A stretch of 64,000 bases of DNA from assembly GCF_000020525.1 (NCBI RefSeq), contig NC_011026.1, forward strand, positions 310,001 to 374,000, in the 5' to 3' direction. A program made the position numbers and the translations under genes. The stretch's first letter is position 1, and each line of letters begins with the position of its first letter. The notes below the pieces were generated by a model. It was not told the DNA's origin, ran no database searches, and was given only the letters and a program-made list of their open reading frames with translations. Positions 34,033 through 42,580 of the stretch are shown piece by piece. This DNA comes from Chloroherpeton thalassium ATCC 35110. GTDB lineage: Bacteria > Bacteroidota > Chlorobiia > Chlorobiales > Chloroherpetonaceae.

Positions 34033-34069
34033 AAAAAAAGCAGTTAGACTCCGTAAAAAGCCTAACTGC
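34033..34069 (-). terminator. Minus-strand terminator without an evident gene
   Basis: GCAGTTAG (34040-34047) pairs with CTAACTGC (34062-34069); on the minus strand it is followed by seven T (34039-34033). No minus-strand gene longer than a few codons ends here: the 200 bases from 34070 to 34267 hold no supported coding frame. It may end a small RNA transcribed leftwards from near 34200-34260, or be a relic. Confidence 0.75.
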
Positions 34070-34267
34070 CTTAAACCACAAGCGTTAAAGAACAATTTGC
34101 CCCATCCCGAAGGATAAGACAACTATGAGACAATTTTCTTTTCAAATGGTTTAACGAGTTTGCCCAAAAGTCATATCTTTGTCACATTATAGCATCTTGA
34201 CTTTTGAGCCAATTGATTTATCAAAGTCGTTTTGACGCTGTTTTGACAATACAAAATTTCGCATGAT

Positions 34268-35227
34268 ATGAAATGTGTTAGAGATAATTGTACCGGTAGA
34301 AGTGTTTGTAACGTGCGTGCCTGCCTGCCTGATTATTTGCTGAGCCTTGAAAATAAAATCCTTGAAGAAGCCGACCCAACCGAGCTGCAAGAGTGCAGTT
34401 TATATGAAGTAGAATTTCGCGGAAATCGAAAAGAATTTTATAAAGATGACAACCCGCAAAATTTAAGAATCGGAGATTTTGTTATCGTGCAAGCCGATAG
34501 CGGACACGACGCCGGTTGGATTTTTTCTTCAGGTGCACTTGCCAGAAAAAAAGTTGAACAACGCAGCCTAGATCCGAATAACAAAAAAATTCTCAACATT
34601 CTCAGAAAAGCCTCGACGGAGGAAATAGAAGCGCTTCAGGTGATTGAAACGCGCGAGCCGGAAATAGCAGAGATTTGTCGAAAAAAAATCGCCGCACATC
34701 AGCTCGACATGAAATTTGTGGATGTAGAGTTGCGATTTGATCAGCAAAAAATTTCCGTCTTTTTTACCGCCGATCACCGGATTGATTTTCGCGAGTTGGT
34801 GCGCGACTTGGCTTCCGAGTTTCATGTTCGCATTCAAATGGTGCAAATTTCCACGCGCGATGAAGCCAAACGCATGGGCGGCGTTGGCAGCTGTGGAAGA
34901 ATGCTTTGCTGCACCACTTGGCTAAAAGAATTCCACCAAGTTTCCACCGATTCGGCCAAATATCAAAATATGCAGATGAACATGAGCCGCCTTTCCGGCC
35001 AGTGCGCACGCCTGAAATGCTGCCTAAACTATGAACGCGATAGCTACCTTGAACAATTGAAAAAATTCCCCATAGTTGAAAGCATCGTCAAAACGGAGCA
35101 AGGAAAGGCTAAAATCGAGCGCGTGGATATTTTTCGGGATGAAATTTGGCTGCACTACGAAGCAAACGACACCTGGCAGTGCCTGAACTTAGAAGAGTTT
35201 AATCGGATTTTTACCCGCAGAAATTAA
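34268..35227 (+). CDS. RicT-like PSP1-domain protein
   Basis: A 319-residue protein. The C-terminal half has the PSP1 core with GGVGSCGRMLCC ... RLSGQCARLKCCLNYE, the cysteine-rich signature of RicT/YaaT; these cysteines bind an iron-sulfur cluster in the Bacillus Y-complex, which affects mRNA processing. The N-terminal part carries further cysteines (C3, C8, C14, C19). It has no ricA/ricF genes nearby. The start at 34268 has no strong ribosome site. The SRPBCC gene follows 15 bases downstream. Confidence 0.88.
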   Translation: MKCVRDNCTGRSVCNVRACLPDYLLSLENKILEEADPTELQECSLYEVEFRGNRKEFYKDDNPQNLRIGDFVIVQADSGHDAGWIFSSGALARKKVEQRSLDPNNKKILNILRKASTEEIEALQVIETREPEIAEICRKKIAAHQLDMKFVDVELRFDQQKISVFFTADHRIDFRELVRDLASEFHVRIQMVQISTRDEAKRMGGVGSCGRMLCCTTWLKEFHQVSTDSAKYQNMQMNMSRLSGQCARLKCCLNYERDSYLEQLKKFPIVESIVKTEQGKAKIERVDIFRDEIWLHYEANDTWQCLNLEEFNRIFTRRN

Positions 35228-35242
35228 GTCGAACGGGCCTAC

Positions 35243-35704
35243 ATGCACACGCTTTCTTTTTCAGTCGATATTGCAGCTCCTTGCGATGCGGTGTTTCACT
35301 TTCATGACGATGTGGAAAATCTTAAGCAAATTACTCCGCCAGAAGCTGATCTAAAAATTCTTTATGCCGATGATCCGGGCAAAGGGCAAAAGGTGGTTCT
35401 AAGCATCGCACAATTTGGATTTCTACACATGAAATGGGAAGTCCTTATCACAGATTATGAACCGCCTTTTCGCATGACCGACGAGCAAATCAAGGGACCT
35501 TTTCACAGTTGGCGGCAAACGCGCTCGTTTCAATCGCTTTCCAACGCACACACGCGGCTCACCGACGCAGTTGTTTATGAGTTGCCGTTGCAGTTTTTCA
35601 GCGACTTTTTCTTCGGTGCGCTTGTTGAACAGCAAATCACGGAACAATTCAAATATCGGCAGGCAAAATTGAAAGCTATTTTGGAAAATCAATTTCACAG
35701 CTAA
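35243..35704 (+). CDS. SRPBCC-fold protein
   Basis: A 153-residue protein of the START/SRPBCC fold: HTLSFSVDIAAPCDAVFHFHDDVENLKQITPPEA opening with the typical 'D-V-E-N-L' helix, a central strand-rich region, and a final long helix (QFKYRQAKLKAILENQ). These bind a hydrophobic ligand in a deep cavity; the ligand here is unknown. It is cotranscribed with the RicT-like gene. Confidence 0.8.
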   Translation: MHTLSFSVDIAAPCDAVFHFHDDVENLKQITPPEADLKILYADDPGKGQKVVLSIAQFGFLHMKWEVLITDYEPPFRMTDEQIKGPFHSWRQTRSFQSLSNAHTRLTDAVVYELPLQFFSDFFFGALVEQQITEQFKYRQAKLKAILENQFHS

Positions 35705-35746
35705 AAAATCGCCTTGCAACGATTTCTGATTTTTATGATTTAGCCA

Positions 35747-35778
35747 AAGGAAAGACACAAGGTCTTGTGCCTTTCCTT
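35747..35778. terminator. Shared hairpin between convergent genes
   Basis: AAGGAAAG-A-CACAAG (35747-35761) pairs with CTTGTG-C-CTTTCCTT (35764-35778), one mismatch. It lies between the SRPBCC gene (plus) and yifB (minus). No strong T-run on either strand, so termination efficiency is uncertain. Confidence 0.5.
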
Positions 35779-35783
35779 GCAAA

Positions 35784-37343
35784 TTAATAATTCCAAAATT
35801 CTCTATCGAGGCTGCGATATTGAATGGCTTGTACCAAATGGCGAAATTGAATGTCAGCGGCACCGTTCAAATCCGCAATGGTGCGGCTCACTTTCAAGAT
35901 TCGATCGTGCGCACGCGCCGATAGATTGAGCCGGCGCATACTATCGAGCAAGCGCGTTTCGCTATCGGCATCCAATCGACAAAATTCCCGAATCATCCGG
36001 CTGGTCATCTGTGCATTTGAAAAGATATGTTGATTTTTATAGGCCATAAACCGTTTTTGCTGAATTTCTCTTGCCTGCAAAACCCGCTCTCGAATCGCCG
36101 CAGAACTTTCACCTTTCGCGCGCGAAATCAAGTCCTCGTAATTTACCTTTGGCACATCGATATGAATATCAATTCGATCTAAAAGTGGTCCAGAAATTCG
36201 AGAAAGATAGCGCTGAATTTGCTGCGGCGTCGCGGTCAAATTGCCGTGTTCGTCTTTCAGCGCGCCAGCCGGACTTGGGTTCATGGCCGCCACGAGCATA
36301 AATCCCGCCGGATATTTTGTTGTCAGCGCGGCTCTCGAAACCGTTACCTCACGATCTTCCAATGGCTGACGAAGCACCTCCAGCGAAATTCTGGAAAATT
36401 CAGGCAGTTCATCCAGAAATAAAACGCCATTGTGCGCCAGGCTAACTTCGCCGGGCTTGGCCATGGTTCCGCCGCCAATTAAGGCCACGCTACTCGTGGT
36501 GTGATGCGGATTTCGAAAAGGTCGTTGCGTTAAAAGCGCTTTTCCGGTGGGCAAATGCCCCGCAACAGAATAAATTTTGGTGGTTTCCAGCGCTTCTTCA
36601 AACACCATTGGCGGAAGAATGCTCGGCAACGCTTTAGACAGCATGGTTTTTCCGCTGCCAGGAGGCCCAATCATAATGATGTTGTGACTACCAGCGGCGG
36701 CTATTTCCATCGCTTTTTTCGCGTCGTTTTGACCTTTAATGTCGGAAAAATCGATGGTGTAGTTTGGCGCGTCGCTGAAAATCTCTGAAACAGAAATTTG
36801 TGTTGGCGCAATCGGATTTTGCCCCGTTAGCAAATCAACCGTTTCACTGAGCGACGAAACACCAAACACTTGCAATACCGAACCGCAAGCCGCCGCCGCA
36901 ACCGCCGCCTCAGACGCATTTTCCTTTGGCAAAATCATTCGCTTCATCCCCAAACGCGCAGCCATTGCGGCCATCGGCAATGCGCCAATAATTCGCCGCA
37001 ACGAGCCATCGAGCGCGAGTTCCCCTAAAATGAGCGTATCGCCAAGATCCTCGCTCGGAACAATTCCGCATGACGCCAAAATGCCAATGGCAAGCGAGAG
37101 GTCAAACGCCGTGCCTTCTTTGCGAACATCGGCGGGAGCTAAATTCACAGTGATTTTTTTTGGCGGAATGCTGAAGCCAGAATTTTTCAACGCGGTCATT
37201 ACCCGTTCGCGACTTTCTTTGATGGCGCTATCGGGCAACCCAACTACAATAAAAGCCGGCAAACCGCTATCTAAATTGGTTTCAACATCAATGCGAATGG
37301 CATCCACGCCAATCACGGCTGCGGCACAAAGCTGAGATAACAT
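35784..37343 (-). CDS. YifB/ComM-type Mg-chelatase-like AAA+ protein
   Basis: The start at 37343 (MLSQLCAAAVIGVDAIRIDVE) is chosen; the longer frame from 37463 adds unrelated residues. The 519-residue protein has an N-terminal Lon-protease-like domain (LDSGLPAFIVVGLPDSAIKESRERV ... ILGELALDGSLRR), the Mg-chelatase AAA+ domain with Walker A GPPGSGKT, the YTIDFSDIKGQNDAKKAMEIAAAGSHNIIMIG entry motif and the C-terminal Mg-chelatase helical domain. ComM is a branch-migration helicase that helps natural transformation in several bacteria. Confidence 0.92.
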   Translation of the reverse strand: MLSQLCAAAVIGVDAIRIDVETNLDSGLPAFIVVGLPDSAIKESRERVMTALKNSGFSIPPKKITVNLAPADVRKEGTAFDLSLAIGILASCGIVPSEDLGDTLILGELALDGSLRRIIGALPMAAMAARLGMKRMILPKENASEAAVAAAACGSVLQVFGVSSLSETVDLLTGQNPIAPTQISVSEIFSDAPNYTIDFSDIKGQNDAKKAMEIAAAGSHNIIMIGPPGSGKTMLSKALPSILPPMVFEEALETTKIYSVAGHLPTGKALLTQRPFRNPHHTTSSVALIGGGTMAKPGEVSLAHNGVLFLDELPEFSRISLEVLRQPLEDREVTVSRAALTTKYPAGFMLVAAMNPSPAGALKDEHGNLTATPQQIQRYLSRISGPLLDRIDIHIDVPKVNYEDLISRAKGESSAAIRERVLQAREIQQKRFMAYKNQHIFSNAQMTSRMIREFCRLDADSETRLLDSMRRLNLSARAHDRILKVSRTIADLNGAADIQFRHLVQAIQYRSLDREFWNY

Positions 37344-37522
37344 ATTTTCGAATTTGGGGTTAAAAAAAACCTTTCTGCGTTGGGCGCAGAATCGATGGGA
37401 AAAATACTGATTTTGGCAGGTTATTAAAAAACACCGCGCTGATGAACGGCACTGCTTTTCCAATCGCTGTTACGGAAAAAACGAAGTTACTTTTTAGAAG
37501 TGACCCTTTGATTGGGAATGCG

Positions 37523-37565
37523 AAAAAAAAAACAGGATAGCCATCTTTTCACTGATCGCTATCCT
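37523..37565 (-). terminator. Terminator of the CoA-transferase gene
   Basis: AGGATAGC (37534-37541) pairs with GCTATCCT (37558-37565); on the minus strand it is followed by about ten T (37532-37523). Confidence 0.9.
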
Positions 37566-37582
37566 GCAGCTCATAAAATTGG

Positions 37583-38863
37583 CTAAAAGACGTTTGACCC
37601 GTAAAGCTTGTGCGCTTCAGCAGAAAGCGCCTCGCGATGATCAGGATGGGCTATGTTGATTAACGCTTCTGCGCGTTGACGGAGATTTTTTCCGTAAAGC
37701 ATTGCCGCTCCGTATTCAGTCACAATGTAGTGCACATGCGCGCGCGTGGTCACGACGCCAGCGCCATGCTTGAGCGACGAAACAATGCGCGATTCGCCAT
37801 GCTTTGTAGTGGAAGGCAATGCAATAATCGGCTTTCCATTTGGAGAAAGAGATGCGCCACGAATGAAATCCATTTGTCCACCAACACCGGAATATTGTTT
37901 CGTTCCGATAGAGTCAGCGCAAACCTGTCCGGTCATGTCGACTTCCAACGCGCTGTTAATCGCTGTGACTTTTGGGTTGCGGCGAATAACGGCTGTGTCG
38001 TTCACATAATCCGAGCCAAGCATGACAATCAGCGGATTATCATCAATGAAATCGTACAACCGGCGCGATCCCATTACAAAGCTGCTCACAACTTTTCCAG
38101 GATGCACCCGTTTATCTTCGCCCGTAATGACTCCTTTTTCCACCAAATCGATAATGCCATCAGAAAACATTTCGGTGTGAATTCCCAACCGCTTATGATT
38201 TCCGAGCAGCGCAAGCACCGCGTCGGGAATTGCGCCGATGCCCATTTGCAACGTTGCGCCATCTTCAACAATTTCAGCAACATTGCGGCCAATTGACTTT
38301 TCAACATCGGTTAATGGATGTGGCGGAAATTCCGGCAGGGCATCGTTGGATTCAACCAGCGCATCGATATTGCGCGTATGAATCAGACCGTCGCCGTGCG
38401 TGCGCGGCATATTGGGATTGACCTGCGCCACCACATATTTTGCCGTGTGAACGGCTGCTTGTGCCGCGTCAATGGAGACGCCAAGCGAGCAATAGCCATG
38501 CTTATCCGGCGGAGAAACATGTACCAACGCAACATCCAATGGCAAAATATTGCGCGTGAAAAGATGCGGAACTTCACTCAAGAAAATCGGAATGTAGTCG
38601 GCACGACCTTCTTGAACAGCCTTGCGAACATTTGCACCGACAAAAAACGCATTCACACGAAAGCTTTCTCGATATTCGGGCTTTACATACGGCGCGTCGC
38701 CTTCGGTGTGCAAATGAACGATTTCAACATTGCGAAACTCTGAGGCGCGATTCGTCATGGCTTGAACCAATCGCTGTGGAGAGGCAACCGCTGTGTGGAT
38801 AAAAACACGATCACCGGATTTGATCGCGGAAACAGCTTCTTCGGCGGAAACAACCTTTCCCAT
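37583..38863 (-). CDS. Acetyl-CoA hydrolase/transferase family (carboxylate CoA-transferase)
   Basis: A 426-residue protein of the acetyl-CoA hydrolase/4-hydroxybutyrate CoA-transferase family. N-terminal domain with VSAEEAVSAIKSGDRVFIHTAVASP, and in the C-terminal domain the catalytic Glu231 in LGIHTEMFSDGII within GIGAIPDAVLALL. The glutamate forms the CoA thioester intermediate. Substrate pair cannot be read from sequence (acetate/succinate, propionate or hydroxybutyrate are possible). In anaerobes such enzymes equilibrate acyl-CoA pools. Stands alone with its own terminator. Confidence 0.88.
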   Translation of the reverse strand: MGKVVSAEEAVSAIKSGDRVFIHTAVASPQRLVQAMTNRASEFRNVEIVHLHTEGDAPYVKPEYRESFRVNAFFVGANVRKAVQEGRADYIPIFLSEVPHLFTRNILPLDVALVHVSPPDKHGYCSLGVSIDAAQAAVHTAKYVVAQVNPNMPRTHGDGLIHTRNIDALVESNDALPEFPPHPLTDVEKSIGRNVAEIVEDGATLQMGIGAIPDAVLALLGNHKRLGIHTEMFSDGIIDLVEKGVITGEDKRVHPGKVVSSFVMGSRRLYDFIDDNPLIVMLGSDYVNDTAVIRRNPKVTAINSALEVDMTGQVCADSIGTKQYSGVGGQMDFIRGASLSPNGKPIIALPSTTKHGESRIVSSLKHGAGVVTTRAHVHYIVTEYGAAMLYGKNLRQRAEALINIAHPDHREALSAEAHKLYGSNVF

Positions 38864-39151
38864 GGCAAACTCCTTTCATTTGGAAAAGTATTAACGGGGC
38901 AAGATGAAAAATGAACAGATTTTTCTGCTCGCTAATTTACAGCTTTTTCCAACCGAAAAATAGCCGTTAATTGAAAGTTAATGCGCGCCCATTTTATGCC
39001 CATAAGAAAACGAAATAGGTGATTTTAATCACTTTGATTTGCTTATCCTCATTTTATCTTATTTGAACTTCAATGATTTTCCCCCGCTTGGCTGCTTGCT
39101 TTTACGATTGCTCATCGGAACAGCGAGCCTTTTCTAACTTAAACAAGAACC

Positions 39152-40084
39152 GTGATGAAACGTGATTTATTCATGACTCTTCTTACTTTTCTCGTGCTGG
39201 GCGCATTTTCAATCGCAGGCTGCGACGACGACAATCCTATCGTGGAAACGGATTACAGCAGCGAGTATAGCGAATACGCTGCAAACGATATTGCCAGCAC
39301 AATGGGCAGCGACAATGGCGGCCTAAATGACCAATTTACCGACCTTGCCAATTTGGTAGTCGACTCGCTCGACATGGCTGAAACTGCCGCCAGCGATACC
39401 ATTGTGATATCAAGAGAGCGAAGCGGCCCTTACTACAACAATGGCCAATGGACGCTGAAATTATCCAGCCAGGCATCTTCGAGCTCGCTTACTGGAAGCT
39501 GGTCTCGCGGATATCGATACTGGTACAGCAAAAACACACAACGCCAAAAGCACTTTTTCCAAAAAGGCTCGGGCATTGCCGACTCTATTGGATTTGGCCT
39601 CATATCCGATAGCTGCAGCGGTAGCTACGAAAACGCTTATCGCACCCACACGCTCAATCAGCTTCAAGCGGAATGGGCGTGCCGTGTAGATTCGGCCAGC
39701 AACATGATTCGGCTGGGCTCAACCCAAAACTACACGTGCCAGTCGACCGATGAAGTGAAACTCGGGCAAAATACGCGGGTTTCAACTTACACCTTAACCT
39801 TATCCATGTCTGATATAGAAATTCCAATAAAAGAGCGCTTTATTCGTGGAAAATATGTTCATCCTCGTTCAGGAACCATTACGGGCACACATGTCGCTTC
39901 GCATAAAATGCTTAGCTCAACTGGCACGGCCTTGTGGGAGCGCTCCGGCATAGAGCGTTCGTTTGAAATCACTTATTCTTACAACGCCAGCACACAAACG
40001 CGCACGGTTACCGTTACCGTTGCAGGGCCCATTTCCAGCCTAACCAAAACACTGAACATCGAAACTGGAACCGTAGAAGATTAA
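39152..40084 (+). CDS. Lipoprotein, Ser/Thr-rich, unknown
   Basis: A 310-residue protein with a lipoprotein signal: hydrophobic core LLTFLVLGAFSI and lipobox IAGC, followed by an acidic DDDN stretch typical of surface or periplasm-retained lipoproteins. The mature part is beta-rich and full of Ser/Thr/Tyr (WSRGYRYWYSKNTQRQKHFF, TYTLTLSMSDIEI, RTVTVTVAGPISSLT). No domain recognised. Alternative start at the second Met. Confidence 0.7.
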   Translation: MMKRDLFMTLLTFLVLGAFSIAGCDDDNPIVETDYSSEYSEYAANDIASTMGSDNGGLNDQFTDLANLVVDSLDMAETAASDTIVISRERSGPYYNNGQWTLKLSSQASSSSLTGSWSRGYRYWYSKNTQRQKHFFQKGSGIADSIGFGLISDSCSGSYENAYRTHTLNQLQAEWACRVDSASNMIRLGSTQNYTCQSTDEVKLGQNTRVSTYTLTLSMSDIEIPIKERFIRGKYVHPRSGTITGTHVASHKMLSSTGTALWERSGIERSFEITYSYNASTQTRTVTVTVAGPISSLTKTLNIETGTVED

Positions 40085-40107
40085 GCCGATTCTAACGAAG
40101 CAATAAG

Positions 40108-40153
40108 AAGCCGCCCAAAAATCATGGAAAGATTTCAGGGCGGCTTTTTCTTT
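40108..40153 (+). terminator. Terminator of the lipoprotein gene
   Basis: AAGCCGCCC (40108-40116) pairs with GGGCGGCTT (40138-40146) and is followed by a T-rich run. Confidence 0.9.
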
Positions 40154-40182
40154 TAATTTTTATCGTGCGGCGAATCCCGCCA

Positions 40183-40860
40183 CTAAGGCTGCGCATCTTC
40201 CGAAGAAGCTGCTTCTTGCAGCACGTAATCGGCTGGCAAATCAAAAAGCGACTGAGGAAGATTTTTGGCTTGAATAGACTTCAACTCCGTAACCACTTCT
40301 CGGCCTTGCATATCCGCGCGCATTTTCACCGGAAAACCGCCCACGCCTTGAGCGTCCATCGCATCAAGCATTTTTTCATTGACGCCTAAAAACTGACTGG
40401 CCGAGCTTAAACGCTTCAGCGATTCACCGTCTAAAATGTCCTTTGAAGTCCATAATTCCAGCGTGAGGCGTCCATCGGAAATGGTAAAATGCGAGCAGGA
40501 ATAACCGAGCACTTTCTCTTCGCCCAGCTTTTCGATGGTGTAATTCTTTAAATGGCTGAGCGCAGCACTTCGCCGGCGAGTTTCTTCAAGGTCAATTTCC
40601 GAATATGTTTTTTCCGAAAGATTTAGCTGATAGAGCGCATTGCTTTTCTGTCGGATTAACATGATTTGCTGCATTTTCTCACCTTTGGCTTCTATTCTGA
40701 TGCCTTGTTTAGAAAGAAAAAACTCGGCTGATCCGCTAAATTTTGGCGCCGAAATTTGCAGTTCGAGCCGGCCTTCAAACGACTTTTTTGCGTACGCTAA
40801 CGACTGTGCGCAAAAAAATAACAGAAATAAAAAAATAACTGGCGTGGTGCGTTTTTTCAT
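40183..40860 (-). CDS. Secreted DUF4412-like protein
   Basis: The start at 40860 (MKKRTTPVIFLFLLFFCAQS) is a clear Sec signal peptide; the longer frame from 40914 only adds a basic extension. The 225-residue product, with KSFEGRLELQISAPKFSGSAEFFLSKQGIRIEA, and later LGYSCSHFTISDGRLTLELWTSKDI, matches the pattern of DUF4412-type periplasmic or outer-membrane-associated proteins: conversion of lipid/metal content is not established. Function unknown. Confidence 0.7.
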   Translation of the reverse strand: MKKRTTPVIFLFLLFFCAQSLAYAKKSFEGRLELQISAPKFSGSAEFFLSKQGIRIEAKGEKMQQIMLIRQKSNALYQLNLSEKTYSEIDLEETRRRSAALSHLKNYTIEKLGEEKVLGYSCSHFTISDGRLTLELWTSKDILDGESLKRLSSASQFLGVNEKMLDAMDAQGVGGFPVKMRADMQGREVVTELKSIQAKNLPQSLFDLPADYVLQEAASSEDAQP

Positions 40861-41117
40861 TCTTTTTCCCAAATTTAGAGTTGCCTTTTTGCCCGATTTG
40901 ATGCGCTGACGCAAAAAGAATCGGCGCTTTTTGTTGTTTTCTGGACGCTTATTTTACGCGTGAAACTTGTTTTTTCCGAACGCTATTGAGGGGAAACCGA
41001 TTTCTTTTTATTTCTCCAAGAGGATTTGCTTGCAATTCTATCTGGCTATGATATATTGCAGACGCATTGCATTAACTGACAATTCTCATTTCTTTTCACA
41101 TTTATTTTAATTTGATT

Positions 41118-41354
41118 ATGCCAGCCGTATTTGAAAACAGAAATAGCGACAATGCGCCAGGACGGTACTATATCGATTCTCAATGTTACGACTGTGGACT
41201 TTGCGTCGACATTTGCCCAACCATTTTTAAGCGAAACGGAAAAAAACGCTACTCCTTTGTAGGGGCACAGCCCGAACAGGCAACCCATGAAAAGCTTTGC
41301 AAAGAAGCGTTGGAAACATGCCCATGTGGCGCAATTGGCGACGACGGCAAGTAA
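41118..41354 (+). CDS. Ferredoxin, single [4Fe-4S] cluster type
   Basis: The ATG at 41118 is preferred over a TTG two codons earlier. The 78-residue protein carries C23-x2-C26-x2-C29 and C68-P as cluster ligands; C33 and C61 are placed like the disulfide pair of single-cluster ferredoxins such as that of Thermotoga. C70 is extra. The charge is near neutral to acidic at the ends. It would carry electrons in anaerobic metabolism, perhaps from the photosynthetic reaction centre, but the partner cannot be inferred. Confidence 0.87.
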   Translation: MPAVFENRNSDNAPGRYYIDSQCYDCGLCVDICPTIFKRNGKKRYSFVGAQPEQATHEKLCKEALETCPCGAIGDDGK

Positions 41355-41383
41355 ACCTCGATTTTTCCCTTACTGATTTTTTT

Positions 41384-41454
41384 TGAAAAAATAGCCCTGA
41401 AGTCTTCATGCAAGCCTGCGCTGCACGGATGACTTTCAGGGCTGTTTTGTTTTT
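41384..41454. terminator. Shared bidirectional terminator
   Basis: AGCCCTGA (41393-41400, extended by AGTC) pairs with TCAGGGCT (41436-41443). Plus strand: followed by GTTTTGTTTTT. Minus strand: followed by a T-run across 41384-41391. It serves the ferredoxin (plus) and the DUF5683-like gene (minus). Confidence 0.85.
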
Positions 41455-41469
41455 CGCGTGAAGCGAAGG

Positions 41470-42255
41470 CTAAAACGATTTCTCCAGATTTAAACCGACG
41501 CCATCTACCAAAAATGGCCTTGAACGATACACTTTTGGTGTAATTCGCAACGATGCGCTGGAGCTCAGCGATTCGTTGTAGGCACGCACACTGCGAACCG
41601 CATTGATGGCGCTAAACAGCCGATTCACAGCCATTGCGCCAAGAATGAAATAAGTGGCTTGAAAGGCTTCATCGCTGGAAATGCGCAGATCACGGTACTT
41701 CTTACGATTGGCTTCTGTGTCCCAGTCCCAAAAATCCTCTTGTGAATAGCGGCCATTGTAGTCGCGAAGCTGCATGCGTTCTTCGTTGTAGGCTGCCATA
41801 CTTTCGTAGTTTGAAATGTCCTTCCAGAACTGATCAGATTTTTGACTTGAAGAAACGCCCGCATTCGAACGAGCCAAAGTTTGAAAGTCCGTCTCAAGGC
41901 TGTTGGCATAAACCGTTGTCCCGACGAAACCGGCAATCAATCCGATTTCAATTCCCAGCGAATATTTTCCTGTTGAAAAATTTCCAGCATAAGCTTCACC
42001 GAGTCCAGGCAATACAAAAGAAAGCAATCCGGCGATAAACGGCGATTTTGAGCCTTCTACATCAGGAACAAGCTCAAACTCGGGAAATTCGGCGCTATCG
42101 ATTGGCACGGCAAGCGCCTGCTCGGCCAGATAAGTTTCAGTGAAAAGGTTGGGTTGCGGTTGCCACTGGGCGTGCGCCGGCAGAAATGAATGAAGAAATA
42201 GGACAAGAAAAAAAGCGCTAAATCGACACAAAAATGAGTTTAGGGATTGCTGCAT
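41470..42255 (-). CDS. Secreted DUF5683-like membrane-associated protein
   Basis: The start at 42255 (MQQSLNSFLCRFSAFFLVLF) gives a signal peptide ending near AHA-Q; the longer frame from 42300 lacks it. The 261-residue product contains SPFIAGLLSFVLPGLGEAYAGNFSTGKYSLGIEIGL, the hallmark 'GLGExYAG' turn of DUF5683 proteins, and a second hydrophobic stretch (AFQATYFILGAMAVNRLFSAINAV). Such proteins are common in Bacteroidota/Chlorobiota and are of unknown function, perhaps envelope assembly. Confidence 0.8.
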   Translation of the reverse strand: MQQSLNSFLCRFSAFFLVLFLHSFLPAHAQWQPQPNLFTETYLAEQALAVPIDSAEFPEFELVPDVEGSKSPFIAGLLSFVLPGLGEAYAGNFSTGKYSLGIEIGLIAGFVGTTVYANSLETDFQTLARSNAGVSSSQKSDQFWKDISNYESMAAYNEERMQLRDYNGRYSQEDFWDWDTEANRKKYRDLRISSDEAFQATYFILGAMAVNRLFSAINAVRSVRAYNESLSSSASLRITPKVYRSRPFLVDGVGLNLEKSF

Positions 42256-42580
42256 GAAGCGTTCGCAAATTTTGATGTTTGATAAAAATCCCGCAGGCAT
42301 AATAGGTGAATAATTTAGTGAAGTTTCCCCAACTCAATTGCAACCTAAGCTGTCCCATTTGCAATTGCCGCTCGTTTTTCCCTCGAGTGTAATAATGGAA
42401 GAAAATGCAGCCAGCCTTTGGTTATCAGCTAACTTTATATTAACATTGGGCGCAATTAAGTTGTATATGCCTTTTTGCCACCAATGATTTTTTGCGTCAC
42501 ATCTCGGAATCCAGTCTAAAAAAAGCATACCGGGGCGGGTCGCCGTTTATCATGGATTTAACATAAGAAAACAAAACTTT
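42256..42580. other. Divergent promoter region of DUF5683-like gene and DEAD-box helicase
   Basis: About 325 bases with no supported gene. It contains repeated GCAATTG motifs near 42340-42370. Long untranslated leaders are usual for cold-regulated DEAD-box helicase genes, but no specific cold-box motif was recognised. Confidence 0.45.
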
